Position numbers and translations under genes: made by a program. From assembly GCA_024642725.1 (NCBI GenBank), contig JAHEAO010000036.1, positions 1-32,105 of the forward strand: a stretch of DNA of 32,105 nucleotides, read 5' to 3'. The notes under the pieces were generated by a model that ran no database searches, had not been told where the DNA came from, and saw only the letters and a program-made list of their open reading frames with translations. The stretch is from Paracoccaceae bacterium (GTDB lineage: Bacteria; Pseudomonadota; Alphaproteobacteria; Rhodobacterales; Rhodobacteraceae). Numbering within the stretch: the first letter of the stretch is position 1; every line of letters starts with the position of its first letter. Below are positions 1 through 8,247 of this stretch, one piece after another.

Positions 1-99
1 AAAGACTGGATCGAGACCGTCCATGCTGATTTCGTCTTGAGCGGTGGCGCAGCCAACCGAGAGCAAGAGCGCGGTGGTCGTCAGCAGCGTGATTTTCAT
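1..99 (-). CDS. Partial small exported protein, possibly YHS-domain
   Basis: Only the first 33 codons lie in the window; the gene runs off the left edge. It begins at an ATG behind a GGAGA Shine-Dalgarno-like site. The N-terminus is a classic signal peptide (Lys3, hydrophobic core, then CATAQDE), with a likely signal peptidase I cut after ATA. A Cys lies four residues before that cut but the residues ahead of it do not form a good lipobox. The visible mature part starts with SMDGLDPV, which reminds me of small periplasmic YHS-domain proteins, but this is too short to be sure. It starts 18 bp after the barrel gene upstream on the same strand, so the two are probably co-transcribed. Confidence 0.6.
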   Translation of the reverse strand, partial: MKITLLTTTALLLSVGCATAQDEISMDGLDPVF

Positions 100-117
100 G
101 GCTATCTCCGATGAGAG

Positions 118-912
118 CTATCTCGGGACGAGTAGTTTGACGGTGAATTGAAGGGTCTCGTCGGCAGTGACGCCGGTATCGTAGAAGTTCTTTTCGTAGG
201 ACCCGATGAACTGGACCCGCTGATTTCCAATCTTGGTCAGCTTGGCGACCTTGACGCCGAGCGGCAGACTGACGAATTCGCCCCCGTCCCAGTCGTAGGT
301 GATCGACATTTCCGATGTTCCGACTGACCAGCCATTGGGCAGGGAGTAGTTGAATATCGGCTGTATGATCGAGACATTCACGTCGGGTCGAGAGTCATCT
401 CCGCCAACGGTAAAGATGTTCTGGTTGAACAGCCCCCAAAGAATGTTGTTGCCGCGTGCGGTGAAGCCGGCAGCGGGGCCAAGGCCCCATTTTTCGGTAC
501 TGAGACCGTCCTCGCCCGTTGGCAGAAGGGCAACAGCACCGACGCCCCAGCGTCCCCATGACCGATCGAAGGCCGTCAGGTTGAAGAGCGTCGTATCGCT
601 CAAACCGCTGAGTCCGCTTGGGCTGTCCGTGACATATGGCAGTGTGAGGCGAGCGATGTTGCTGGTGTTGCCGAGTTCGAATGGGATCGCTGCGCGGAAC
701 TGCACCACATTGCCATCGGCATCCGGGGCGTTGTGATAACTGTAGGTGTAGTAGTTTTGCAGCTGAAAGCTCATGATCGAGGCGGTTGGATCACTCGCGG
801 CCTGACTAAGCGATTGGGCCACGTCGGTGGATTCCTGGGCCGTGGCGCTGCCAGCCAGAACACATACAATCACCAGACCGGTCAGGGACTTGCAGTTTAC
901 TGGAAACGTCAT
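118..912 (-). CDS. Outer-membrane beta-barrel protein, MetA/transporter-like
   Basis: A 264-aa exported protein. I place the start at the ATG at 912 because it has GGAG ten bases upstream and directly precedes a signal peptide (hydrophobic stretch ending GSATAQE); an upstream in-frame ATG at 960 would bury that peptide. The mature part alternates polar and hydrophobic residues with many aromatic girdle residues (YYTYSY, WGLFNQN, FNYSLPNGWSVG) and ends in a short strand KLLVPR. This pattern resembles the outer-membrane proteins grouped with the phenol-degradation MetA family (PF13557), whose substrates are mostly unknown. No Trp/Phe is the terminal residue, so the barrel call rests on overall pattern. 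It is divergent from a Crp/Fnr-family regulator, which may control it. Confidence 0.7.
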   Translation of the reverse strand: MTFPVNCKSLTGLVIVCVLAGSATAQESTDVAQSLSQAASDPTASIMSFQLQNYYTYSYHNAPDADGNVVQFRAAIPFELGNTSNIARLTLPYVTDSPSGLSGLSDTTLFNLTAFDRSWGRWGVGAVALLPTGEDGLSTEKWGLGPAAGFTARGNNILWGLFNQNIFTVGGDDSRPDVNVSIIQPIFNYSLPNGWSVGTSEMSITYDWDGGEFVSLPLGVKVAKLTKIGNQRVQFIGSYEKNFYDTGVTADETLQFTVKLLVPR

Positions 913-960
913 GTCACTTGTACTCCGAAGATCGCGCCAAAGTCGCTGATCCGGTCTCAA

Positions 961-981
961 GCATCAGAATCAGCCTGATGC
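961..981. promoter_or_regulatory. Inverted repeat in divergent promoter region
   Basis: GCATCAG and CTGATGC form a perfect 7-bp dyad separated by 7 bases. It lies in the 137-bp gap between the barrel gene and the Crp/Fnr-type regulator. A hyphenated dyad of this size suits a dimeric HTH protein, and the adjacent regulator is the natural candidate. It does not match the FNR (TTGAT-N4-ATCAA) or E. coli CRP (TGTGA-N6-TCACA) consensus. Function is inference. Confidence 0.35.
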
Positions 982-1049
982 CAAAGTTTAGTGGCGAAGC
1001 AGAGCAAAGATTGTCTAGAGTTACACATTTGGTTGTTCGGGGGTTCTAA

Positions 1050-1730
1050 ATGAACGACACGACGAATTTGAAGGCGGGCTGGCTGTCTGACGTGCCGGTG
1101 AATTTGGCTGATCGGCTGACTGGCATCGGCCGCCTGATCGACATACCAAGAGGCCAAGCGGTTTTTGGTCTTGGTTCTGATACATCGGAATTTTACGGTG
1201 TGGCTCAGGGTGTTGTCCGTCTGGAGGTTGCGGCGAACGGCAATGAGCAGCGGCTGGGCCAGTTCTTTGGTCCGGGGTTCTGGTTCGGGGAGCTTAGATT
1301 GATTGCAGAGGTGCCGCGGTTGATGGGTGCGGTCGCCGCGACGGATGTGCGACTAATGCAGATCACACAAAGCGGTTTCAATCGGCTGGCCAATGAGTTC
1401 CCCGACCTCTGGAGATGCATTGCATTGCTTTCCGCCCAGCATATGGCGATGGCAATTGGTGCGGCCGACGATCTGATGCTGTCGTCCCCGGAAAAGCGTA
1501 TCGCGGCGGTGCTGTTGCGGTTTGCCGGGCGGCGGCACGCCAATCCGGCAATCCAGCCGAACGACACGATCCCGGTGACACAGCAGGAAATTGCAGCGGC
1601 TGCCAATATGTCGCGGGCATCAGCCGGCAACATTCTGCGCCAGATGGCTGCACAGGGCCAGATCACAATCGAATACGGGGCGCTCTTGATCCGAGATCCC
1701 GAAGCGCTCGCCGCGACTACACTCAATTAG
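1050..1730 (+). CDS. Crp/Fnr-family transcriptional regulator
   Basis: A 226-aa regulator with a cyclic-nucleotide-binding-like beta-roll (about residues 15-130, including FGELRLIAEVPR), a dimer helix, and a C-terminal winged HTH (about 170-215, TQQEIAAAANMSRASAGNILRQM). The beta-roll keeps the GEL turn, but the Arg-Ser pair that holds the cAMP phosphate in CRP is not conserved. There is no N-terminal cysteine set for an FNR iron-sulfur cluster. In the recognition helix, the E-x-x-S-R of FNR and R-E-x-x-G-R of CRP align with R-A-S-A-G-N, so a different DNA target is expected. Signal and regulon are unknown. It is divergent from the barrel gene and ends 16 bp from the convergent META-domain gene. 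Confidence 0.85.
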   Translation: MNDTTNLKAGWLSDVPVNLADRLTGIGRLIDIPRGQAVFGLGSDTSEFYGVAQGVVRLEVAANGNEQRLGQFFGPGFWFGELRLIAEVPRLMGAVAATDVRLMQITQSGFNRLANEFPDLWRCIALLSAQHMAMAIGAADDLMLSSPEKRIAAVLLRFAGRRHANPAIQPNDTIPVTQQEIAAAANMSRASAGNILRQMAAQGQITIEYGALLIRDPEALAATTLN

Positions 1731-1746
1731 GCCCCCCAGCGGGCCA

Positions 1747-3153
1747 CTATGGCAGATAGACCGCTTGCAATGCGATCAACGGCTTGCCTGTCGCGTCAAG
1801 CAGTTCCAGCGCTTGACCGTCAATGCGCCATTCCGCCACTTCAGACAGGGCTAAGTTCAAGCTGTGTTCCACCTCGTCGAGCGGGGGCGGGCAGGCCATC
1901 ATTGTCATAGCGCCGGGCATGAAGCTGATCCGGTTGCCGTCGAGCTTGAACGCCCCGTTGATTTGATTGCAGCCGACGGTTGCGCTGTAGGATGGCTGAC
2001 CGCCATCGCGCAGCACGATATGCGGTTCGCGGCGCCCGTCCATGTCCGTGATGTCGGCATCGCCGATGCGGTCGATCCGCCAATAGGTGTTCACCAGTTC
2101 GGCCGTGGCGATTCCGCGGTCGCAAGTCTCGCCCGGATTCAGTTTGTCGAAACGGTTGACGATCAACGACATCCGCGGTGGACCTTCCATGCCTTCGCGC
2201 AGTGTCAGAGTGCCGTCCAGAACGGCCATGACGAGGGCACCGGGTTCTCTGTCCACCGTCAGATAGGCCTTTTCGAGGGCAAGATAGTCTGCCTCCATCA
2301 TCACCGGGTAACTGCGGCCGGTGCTGCATTCACTGAACAGCGCCGTATCCGCGAAGTAGCTGAACAAGCCGCGCATGGAGAGCGAGACATCGGTTGGGGT
2401 CATGGCATTGGCGGCGGTCAGGTCGTAGTTGAGTTCGCTCTCAATCGGTTGTCCCTGTTGGTCGAGCAGTCGCAGGTTGCCATTGCCGCGCAGCTCGAAG
2501 CCGATCTGTTCCCCCGAACCAGCTTGCAGGATCAGGGCATTTCGGGAGGGATCGGCAAACCATCGCCCGATCTGGTCGATTGGGTCGGAGGCGGCTGCCT
2601 CATAGCTGCGGCGAAGGTGGAAGCTTTGATCGGCCCAAAGGTCGAGATGCCAGTCCACCCCGCCACCCGAGGCTGCGGGCAGCTTACCGAGAAAAGTCGC
2701 AGGCAGGCTCAGCCCATGTGCACCCGTCATCGGGCGTTTGGGCGACTCCGGTGTCATGGCGGGCGAATCGATGCGTTGCATGATCACGTCTATCTGTTTG
2801 CCGGCACCTCGTGTCAGCACCGGATTGTGTGTCGTTGTCGTGAACAGAAGTCTTTCATCGTCAAAGACTTGGGCGCGAATATTGTAGCTCATCCGGTCGT
2901 CGATCTTAGTCGGATCATATTCGAGCGTGAAGGCAAAGGGCGGTGCGCCGAGGTTGTCTGATCTGGTTTCCGCGATGATCACGGACGGTGCATCGGCTCG
3001 GCTGACATCTTCGAGCGCAACCACCAAGACCGCTTCGGGGGGCAGTAACATTCGTTCGAGGTAAGTCGCCGTGCCGGTCAATGTCTCGGCGGAGGCGTAG
3101 GCCGTGCTGACCGCTAAGGCACAGGCAAGGCCGATAGTCTTCAGAAGATGCAT
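1747..3153 (-). CDS. Exported YbaY/NlpE-like/META three-domain protein
   Basis: A 468-aa protein with a signal peptide (cut probably after TAYASA). Three segments can be seen. Residues ~23-130 resemble YbaY (PF09619): LTGTATYLERMLLPPEAV and the partner strands. Residues ~150-345 resemble the N-terminal barrel of NlpE (a copper-stress lipoprotein family): LPATFLGKLP, a YE-containing strand, GRWF, LLDQQGQPI, and DGTLTLREGMEG. Residues ~350-460 are a META/HslJ domain: NTYWRI, SATVGCNQINGAF, MTMMACPPP. All three families act in the envelope and are linked to stress, so a periplasmic envelope-stress or inhibitor-type role is inferred. The N-terminal Cys is not in a good lipobox, so it may be soluble. 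Its stop converges on that of the Crp/Fnr gene. Confidence 0.8.
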   Translation of the reverse strand: MHLLKTIGLACALAVSTAYASAETLTGTATYLERMLLPPEAVLVVALEDVSRADAPSVIIAETRSDNLGAPPFAFTLEYDPTKIDDRMSYNIRAQVFDDERLLFTTTTHNPVLTRGAGKQIDVIMQRIDSPAMTPESPKRPMTGAHGLSLPATFLGKLPAASGGGVDWHLDLWADQSFHLRRSYEAAASDPIDQIGRWFADPSRNALILQAGSGEQIGFELRGNGNLRLLDQQGQPIESELNYDLTAANAMTPTDVSLSMRGLFSYFADTALFSECSTGRSYPVMMEADYLALEKAYLTVDREPGALVMAVLDGTLTLREGMEGPPRMSLIVNRFDKLNPGETCDRGIATAELVNTYWRIDRIGDADITDMDGRREPHIVLRDGGQPSYSATVGCNQINGAFKLDGNRISFMPGAMTMMACPPPLDEVEHSLNLALSEVAEWRIDGQALELLDATGKPLIALQAVYLP

Positions 3154-3326
3154 AACTGGAACTCTCCGTCTGGTTTCAGTCTACGTTTGACGCAGCACCC
3201 GGGCCGGTTCTTGGTTCGGATTCGAGAATAGAGACATATTCTTGTTGCACCGGTCCGATTGCAACACGGCACACAGGATTCGGAGAGAACCCGGGCAAGC
3301 ATCGGAACGCGAACAAATGGCGCTGG

Positions 3327-3683
3327 CTAGCTTTCGGATTGCAGTGCCATGACCCGAAGCATCGCTGCCAGCAGGGCCTGATGCGGCTGTGGCCCTTTGC
3401 CGATACCAAGAAGCGCGTCACTGTCGCGCCAAGAAGATTCGCGCAGCGTGCAGGTCCAGTGCCCATTGGGTTCATGTGCCTTGCCGGTCAGCGATATCGT
3501 CCATTCCGGCAGAACCTGATCGATCAGATGCAGAACGTCGTCCGTGTGGCCGAATTCGCTTTCTCCGGGTTCAAGCCCGGGGATCATCGCGGCGATTGCG
3601 GCGCGTATTTCTGTCTGAGCGGCGAGGTCTGCGCCTGAACTTTCCACTATGTCCGCAAGTGCTTTGAGATCGTTCTGGCTCAT
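3327..3683 (-). CDS. Hypothetical 118-aa protein
   Basis: I do not recognise a named family. The start at 3683 is chosen because GGAGG lies 8 bases upstream; the open frame extends further to 3902, but that part has no good ribosome site and would cross the FNR-type box. The protein has an acidic N-terminal helix region (MSQNDLKALADIVESSG), then a beta-rich middle (WTISLTG, WTCTLRESSWRDSD) and a C-terminal helix after GIGKGPQPHQALLAAMLRVM. The W-strand, strand, G-x-G-P-x-x-ALL-A pattern recalls small alpha-beta sandwich domains common in phage and alphaproteobacterial proteins of unknown role. No signal peptide or membrane segment. It is divergent from ppsA and shares its promoter region. Confidence 0.7.
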   Translation of the reverse strand: MSQNDLKALADIVESSGADLAAQTEIRAAIAAMIPGLEPGESEFGHTDDVLHLIDQVLPEWTISLTGKAHEPNGHWTCTLRESSWRDSDALLGIGKGPQPHQALLAAMLRVMALQSES

Positions 3684-3782
3684 CTGCCATTCCTCCGGAT
3701 AACGCGCGTGCCGGTCGATTGCGTGACCGCATCGCCATGTCACTTTCGCTGCCGACACTAGCCGCCGCCCAACCTCCGGCAA

Positions 3783-3796
3783 TTGATGCAGATCAA
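3783..3796. promoter_or_regulatory. FNR/FnrL-type box, TTGAT-GCAG-ATCAA
   Basis: An exact match to the palindrome TTGAT-N4-ATCAA bound by FNR, FnrL, Anr and Dnr proteins. It lies between the 118-aa gene and ppsA. Its centre is about 74 bp before the ppsA start and about 106 bp before the divergent start. If it were an activator site at -41.5, the ppsA leader would be about 33 bases, a normal length. This suggests control by oxygen or nitric oxide. The window's own Crp/Fnr regulator lacks the residues that read this sequence, so the binder is probably encoded elsewhere. Confidence 0.7.
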
Positions 3797-3863
3797 CGAA
3801 CCGCTGCTTGGCCCCGTTTACGCATGTCCCACCCATCAGGACATCTTCGGTAAAGGAAATGCC

Positions 3864-6266
3864 ATGCCCAAGGATATCGTTCATCTGATCTGGTTCGAGC
3901 ATCTTGCGAGGGGAGACGGCGCGCTTGTTGGTGGCAAGAATTCTTCACTTGGGGAGATGGTGCAGAAACTTGGCAAGGCCGGTATCAAGGTGCCGCCGGG
4001 TTATGCGACCACAGCGGATGCCTTTCGTGCGTTCATCCGCGATAACAAGTTGAACGAATTCATTGCCGAGCGTCTTGCGGAATTGAAGGACGGCAAAGCG
4101 ACGCTGGCCGATACCGGCAAGACGATCCGGGCCGCCATTGCCGCCGGGGCATGGCCAAAGGCCACGGGTGACGCGATAACGGCGGCTTACCGGGAACTTG
4201 GCAAGCGGACCGGCAGCAAGGAGCCGTCGGTGGCCGTTCGATCCTCTGCCACTGCAGAGGATTTGCCGGATGCGAGTTTTGCGGGTCAGCAGGAGACATT
4301 CCTGAATGTGCGAGGAGAGAAAGCGCTGCTGGATACCTGTCGGCGCTGCTACGCGTCACTTTTCACCGACCGGGCAATCACCTACCGGACGCTCAAGGGC
4401 TTCGACAAGGTCGAGGTAGCGCTTTCGATCGGCGTGCAGCTGATGGTGCGGTCGGATCTTGGCGGCTCGGGCGTGATGTTTTCCATCGATACCGAATCCG
4501 GATTCGACAAGATGGTGCTGATCAATGCGGCCTGGGGTCTTGGTGAAAACGTGGTTCAGGGCGCTGTCACGCCGGATGAATATCAGGTCTACAAGCCGTT
4601 TCTTGGCAAGTCCAAGCTGGTTCCCATTCTTGAAAAGAAGCTGGGGGACAAGGAAAAGAAGATGATCTACGCGGGCCGTGAGGGCGGTGAAATCCGCAAC
4701 GTCCCGACCTCGAAAGCCGAACGTGAGGCCTTTGTGCTGTCGGATCCCGAGATCCTTGAACTGGCGCGCTATGCCGCGACCATCGAAAAGCATTACGGCC
4801 AGCCGATGGATATGGAATGGGCCCGCGACGGCGAGACCGGGGAACTCTATATCGTGCAGGCCCGACCCGAAACGGTGCAGTCACGCGCCGATGTCGCGGC
4901 CATGAAAAGCTACAAGGTCACCAAGAGGGGCAAGGTCTTGCTCAAAGGGCTTTCGGTGGGCGCGGCGGTCGCGACCGGTCGGGTCTGCCTGATCGAGAGC
5001 GCGCGGGACATTGACCGGTTTGTCGACGGCTCGATCCTTGTGACGTCGACGACCGATCCGGACTGGGTGCCGATAATGAAGCGGGCCTCGGCCATCATCA
5101 CGGATGCCGGTGGCCGCACGTCCCATGCCGCAATTGTTAGCCGCGAACTGGGCGTGCCCGCCATCGTCGGCACCGGACAGGCCACGCATGTCCTGCATGA
5201 TGAGCAGGATGTGACGGTTTCCTGCGCCGAAGGGGATGAAGGGTTCATCTACGAGGGTAGCGCTGAGTTCGAAGTGGAAGAACTGCATTTGGATTCGATC
5301 CCGCAGACCGACACCAAGATCATGCTGAACCTCGGAAACCCGTCCGCCGCCGCACGGTGGTGGCGGTTGCCTGCCGATGGCGTCGGGCTTGCACGGATGG
5401 AATTCGTGATCAACAACACTATCAAGGTGCATCCGATGGCGCTGGTCGAGTTCGACAAGCTCCGAGATGATGCCGCGCGTGCCGAGATCGAGAGACTGAC
5501 GCGGGGCTATGCCAAGAAGACCGATTATTTCGTCGACCATCTTGCCATGGGCTTGTCGAGGATAGCGGCGTTTCTCTATCCCAAGCCGGTCATAATCCGG
5601 ATGAGCGATTTCAAGACCAACGAATATGCAGAGCTTCTGGGCGGGAGACAATTCGAGCCGCACGAGGAAAACCCGATGATCGGTTTCCGCGGTGCGTCCC
5701 GGTATTATTCGGATGCCTATCGCGCGGGCTTCGCGCTGGAATGCCAGGCCATCCGCAAGCTGCGCGAAGAAATGGGCTTTGATAACGTGGTTGTCATGAT
5801 CCCCTTCTGCCGGTCGCTCGAAGAGGCCGACAAGGTTCTCGATGTGATGGCCGAGAACGGTCTGAAACGTGGCAAGAAGGGCCTGCAAGTCTATGTAATG
5901 TGCGAGATTCCTGCCAATGTTATCCTTGCCGAGCGGTTTGCAGAGCGGTTCGACGGATTTTCGATCGGGTCGAATGACTTGACGCAGTTGACGCTGGGTG
6001 TCGATCGAGACTCTGGTGAACTCGCACATCTTTTTGACGAGAATGACCCGGCGGTGACCTGGATGATCGAAACGGTGATCGCGAAGGCGCATAAGGCCGG
6101 GTCACATGTTGGGCTGTGCGGGCAGGCGCCAAGCAACAACCCGGCCTTCGCCAAGGTGCTGGTCGATGCCGGGATTGACACCATCTCAGTTACGCCGGAC
6201 AGCTTCATTGCCGTTAAGCGCCAAGTGCATGACGCCGAGGCAAAGCGGAAGCGGAACAGGAAATAG
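3864..6266 (+). CDS. ppsA: Phosphoenolpyruvate synthase
   Basis: An 800-aa cytosolic enzyme converting pyruvate, ATP and water to PEP, AMP and phosphate, a gluconeogenic step. Three domains are in normal order: ATP-grasp nucleotide-binding (residues ~10-355, GGKNSSLGEM, VRSSATAEDLPDASFAGQQ), the swivelling phospho-His domain with GGRTSHAAIVSRELG (His421, the same number as in E. coli PpsA), and the C-terminal PEP/pyruvate TIM barrel with GSNDLTQ and the catalytic Cys in GLCGQAPSN (about Cys752). Length is typical. The start at 3864 follows AAAGGA; the frame is open back to 3783 but those codons overlap the FNR-type box. A P-type ATPase follows after 35 bp and may be co-transcribed. The common homologue PPDK (PpdK) differs in length and central motifs. 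Confidence 0.95.
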   Translation: MPKDIVHLIWFEHLARGDGALVGGKNSSLGEMVQKLGKAGIKVPPGYATTADAFRAFIRDNKLNEFIAERLAELKDGKATLADTGKTIRAAIAAGAWPKATGDAITAAYRELGKRTGSKEPSVAVRSSATAEDLPDASFAGQQETFLNVRGEKALLDTCRRCYASLFTDRAITYRTLKGFDKVEVALSIGVQLMVRSDLGGSGVMFSIDTESGFDKMVLINAAWGLGENVVQGAVTPDEYQVYKPFLGKSKLVPILEKKLGDKEKKMIYAGREGGEIRNVPTSKAEREAFVLSDPEILELARYAATIEKHYGQPMDMEWARDGETGELYIVQARPETVQSRADVAAMKSYKVTKRGKVLLKGLSVGAAVATGRVCLIESARDIDRFVDGSILVTSTTDPDWVPIMKRASAIITDAGGRTSHAAIVSRELGVPAIVGTGQATHVLHDEQDVTVSCAEGDEGFIYEGSAEFEVEELHLDSIPQTDTKIMLNLGNPSAAARWWRLPADGVGLARMEFVINNTIKVHPMALVEFDKLRDDAARAEIERLTRGYAKKTDYFVDHLAMGLSRIAAFLYPKPVIIRMSDFKTNEYAELLGGRQFEPHEENPMIGFRGASRYYSDAYRAGFALECQAIRKLREEMGFDNVVVMIPFCRSLEEADKVLDVMAENGLKRGKKGLQVYVMCEIPANVILAERFAERFDGFSIGSNDLTQLTLGVDRDSGELAHLFDENDPAVTWMIETVIAKAHKAGSHVGLCGQAPSNNPAFAKVLVDAGIDTISVTPDSFIAVKRQVHDAEAKRKRNRK

Positions 6267-6301
6267 CGCCCAAGGCATCGGCGTGGAAAACGGACGGCGT
6301 A

Positions 6302-8170
6302 ATGCGCGAGCTCAGCCTCGAGGACCAACTGAAGCGGCTGCAGGCGCTGGTGGCGCTGATCGGGCTAGCGGGGGGCTTGTTGGCCCTCGGTCTTGGCCGG
6401 GCCGAACTCGCCGGATGGATCTGGATGGCAGGGACGCTTCCAGTTCTGGCTGCGCTTCTTCTCGAGATCATTGAAAGCCTGCGCCGCGGCGACGTGGGCC
6501 TTGATATCGTTGCGGCGCTTTCAATGTCTGCAGCCCTTGCGACCGGAGAGACGCTTGCCGCTGCCGTGGTTGCGCTGATGTATTCGGGCGGGACGTTGTT
6601 GGAAAGTTACGCCGAAGGCCGGGCCCGCCACGAAATGCACGCGCTCTTGTCGCGGGTTCCGCGCAGCGCGATGCGCCACAGGAACGGCGCGCTGGAAGAG
6701 GTACCTCTTGAAGATATCGCCCCCGGCGACCGTCTTCTGGTTCGGCAGGGCGATGTGGTGCCGGTCGATGGTTTGCTGGGATCGGATCACGCGATACTGG
6801 ACCAGTCGGCTCTGACTGGCGAGTCGCTTCCGGTGCGGCTGGAACGTGGCGACTTCGTGATGAGCGGTGTTAGCAATGCTGGAGAACCTTTTGATATCGA
6901 TGCCAAAAACGATGCGTCCGACAGCACCTACGCCGGAATTGTGCGTCTGGTCGAATCGGCGCGGAAGTCAAAGGCACCAATGTCGCGGCTTGCGGACCGG
7001 TATTCTCTGTTGTTCCTTGCGCTGACGCTGGCCATTTCGGGCGGGGCATGGTGGATGACCGGCGATCCGATCCGCGCGGTAGCGGTACTGGTCGTCGCAA
7101 CGCCTTGTCCGCTGATTCTGGCCGTGCCCGTGGCGCTTGTCGCGGGGCTGAGCCGGGCGGCGCGCTATGGTGTGCTGATCAAAGGGGCTGGGCAGCTGGA
7201 GACCCTTGCCCGGATACGAAGCCTGATTCTCGACAAGACGGGGACACTGACCGATGGGCGGCCAAAGCTGATCGCGACCGATGCCGTGGACAGCTTGTCG
7301 CCGGATGAAATTCTGCGCATTGCGGCATCGCTGGATCAGGTGTCCAAACATCCGATCGCGGAGGCGCTTGTGCGGGCCGCGCGGAATCGCGATCTGGTCC
7401 TGTCGGTTCCGGGTTCGGCCGCCGAAACGCCGGGTGAAGGGGTGGTCGGACGCGTTGATGGCCACAAGGTTGTTGTCGGCGGAACGGATTTTGTGATGCG
7501 GCATGTGGAGGCGACTGGATTGCCTTTCCATGAGACGGAGCCTGGGGCCGTTGTTGTGGCGCTTGCGGTCGATGGCAGGCTGGTGGGGCGACTGGAGCTT
7601 GCCGACGCCTTGCGTGATGGCACGGGCGGGTTGTTGACATCGCTGCGTGCCATCGGAATCGAGCGCATTCTGCTGGCGACGGGCGACAGGCGAGCGGTCG
7701 CGGAAAAGATTACCGAAGGTCTGGGCTTTGATGTGGTGCGTTCCGAGATGACGCCAGACCAGAAGGTTCTGCTGGTTCTGACGGAACGCAAGAATGGACC
7801 GGTGATGATGGTCGGCGATGGCGTCAATGATGCCCCGGCGCTTGCGGCCGCGGATGTGGGGGTGGCGATGGGCGCGCGTGGGGCGGCGGCCTCGGCGGAG
7901 GCGGCGGATGTGGTGCTGCTCGTCGATCAACTCGATCGGGTGCGCCCCGGTGTCGAGATCGCGAAGGGCGCACGTCGCATTGCCCTGGAAAGTGTTTTTG
8001 CCGGCATCGGGCTGTCGGTCCTCGGGATGATCGCGGCGGCGTTTGGCTATATTACCCCCGTCGAGGGGGCGTTGCTTCAGGAGGTCATTGACGTCGCGGT
8101 GATCCTGAACGCTCTGCGGGTCTTGCGGCTTGCGCCCGAGGCCGGAACCGCACCGCTTGCCGCTGTCTGA
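6302..8170 (+). CDS. P1B-type heavy-metal-translocating ATPase
   Basis: A 622-aa membrane ion pump. Visible motifs are the actuator TGES (residues 172-175), the membrane ion-site motif TPCPL (267-271), the phosphorylated Asp in DKTGT (Asp311), the SKHP motif typical of heavy-metal pumps (349-352) and GDGVNDAP (505-512). Two N-terminal hydrophobic segments (about 14-58) and a pair at 66-103 are consistent with P1B topology. There is no N-terminal HMA or Cys-rich metal-binding domain. The ion motif is Cys-Pro-Leu rather than CPC, CPH or SPC, and the last helix carries QEVIDVAVILNALR, so the metal cannot be assigned. It starts 35 bp after ppsA with only a weak ribosome site; start choice is moderately certain. 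Confidence 0.92.
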   Translation: MRELSLEDQLKRLQALVALIGLAGGLLALGLGRAELAGWIWMAGTLPVLAALLLEIIESLRRGDVGLDIVAALSMSAALATGETLAAAVVALMYSGGTLLESYAEGRARHEMHALLSRVPRSAMRHRNGALEEVPLEDIAPGDRLLVRQGDVVPVDGLLGSDHAILDQSALTGESLPVRLERGDFVMSGVSNAGEPFDIDAKNDASDSTYAGIVRLVESARKSKAPMSRLADRYSLLFLALTLAISGGAWWMTGDPIRAVAVLVVATPCPLILAVPVALVAGLSRAARYGVLIKGAGQLETLARIRSLILDKTGTLTDGRPKLIATDAVDSLSPDEILRIAASLDQVSKHPIAEALVRAARNRDLVLSVPGSAAETPGEGVVGRVDGHKVVVGGTDFVMRHVEATGLPFHETEPGAVVVALAVDGRLVGRLELADALRDGTGGLLTSLRAIGIERILLATGDRRAVAEKITEGLGFDVVRSEMTPDQKVLLVLTERKNGPVMMVGDGVNDAPALAAADVGVAMGARGAAASAEAADVVLLVDQLDRVRPGVEIAKGARRIALESVFAGIGLSVLGMIAAAFGYITPVEGALLQEVIDVAVILNALRVLRLAPEAGTAPLAAV

Positions 8171-8247
8171 ACCGGGCGGCGAAGGTCACCGGAAATCATG
8201 GCTTTTGCCCCTTCCATATCCGGATGCGCCCGACTAGCGTCGCGGCC

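Noticed and set aside
1730-1745. GGCCC/GGGCC hairpin between convergent Crp/Fnr and META genes
   Set aside because: Only five base pairs and no T-run on either strand; too weak to call a terminator.
1864-2961. Long plus-strand frame opposite the META-domain gene
   Set aside because: Shadow of the real minus-strand gene; His- and Val-rich residue pattern without domain character.
4881-6092. Long open frame on the minus strand inside ppsA (403 codons)
   Set aside because: Lies entirely within a clear PEP synthase gene; GC-rich third positions create long antisense frames. No recognisable domain or ribosome site.
6968-7930. Minus-strand frame of 320 codons inside the P-type ATPase
   Set aside because: Arg/His-rich antisense shadow; the plus strand has all P-type motifs in order.
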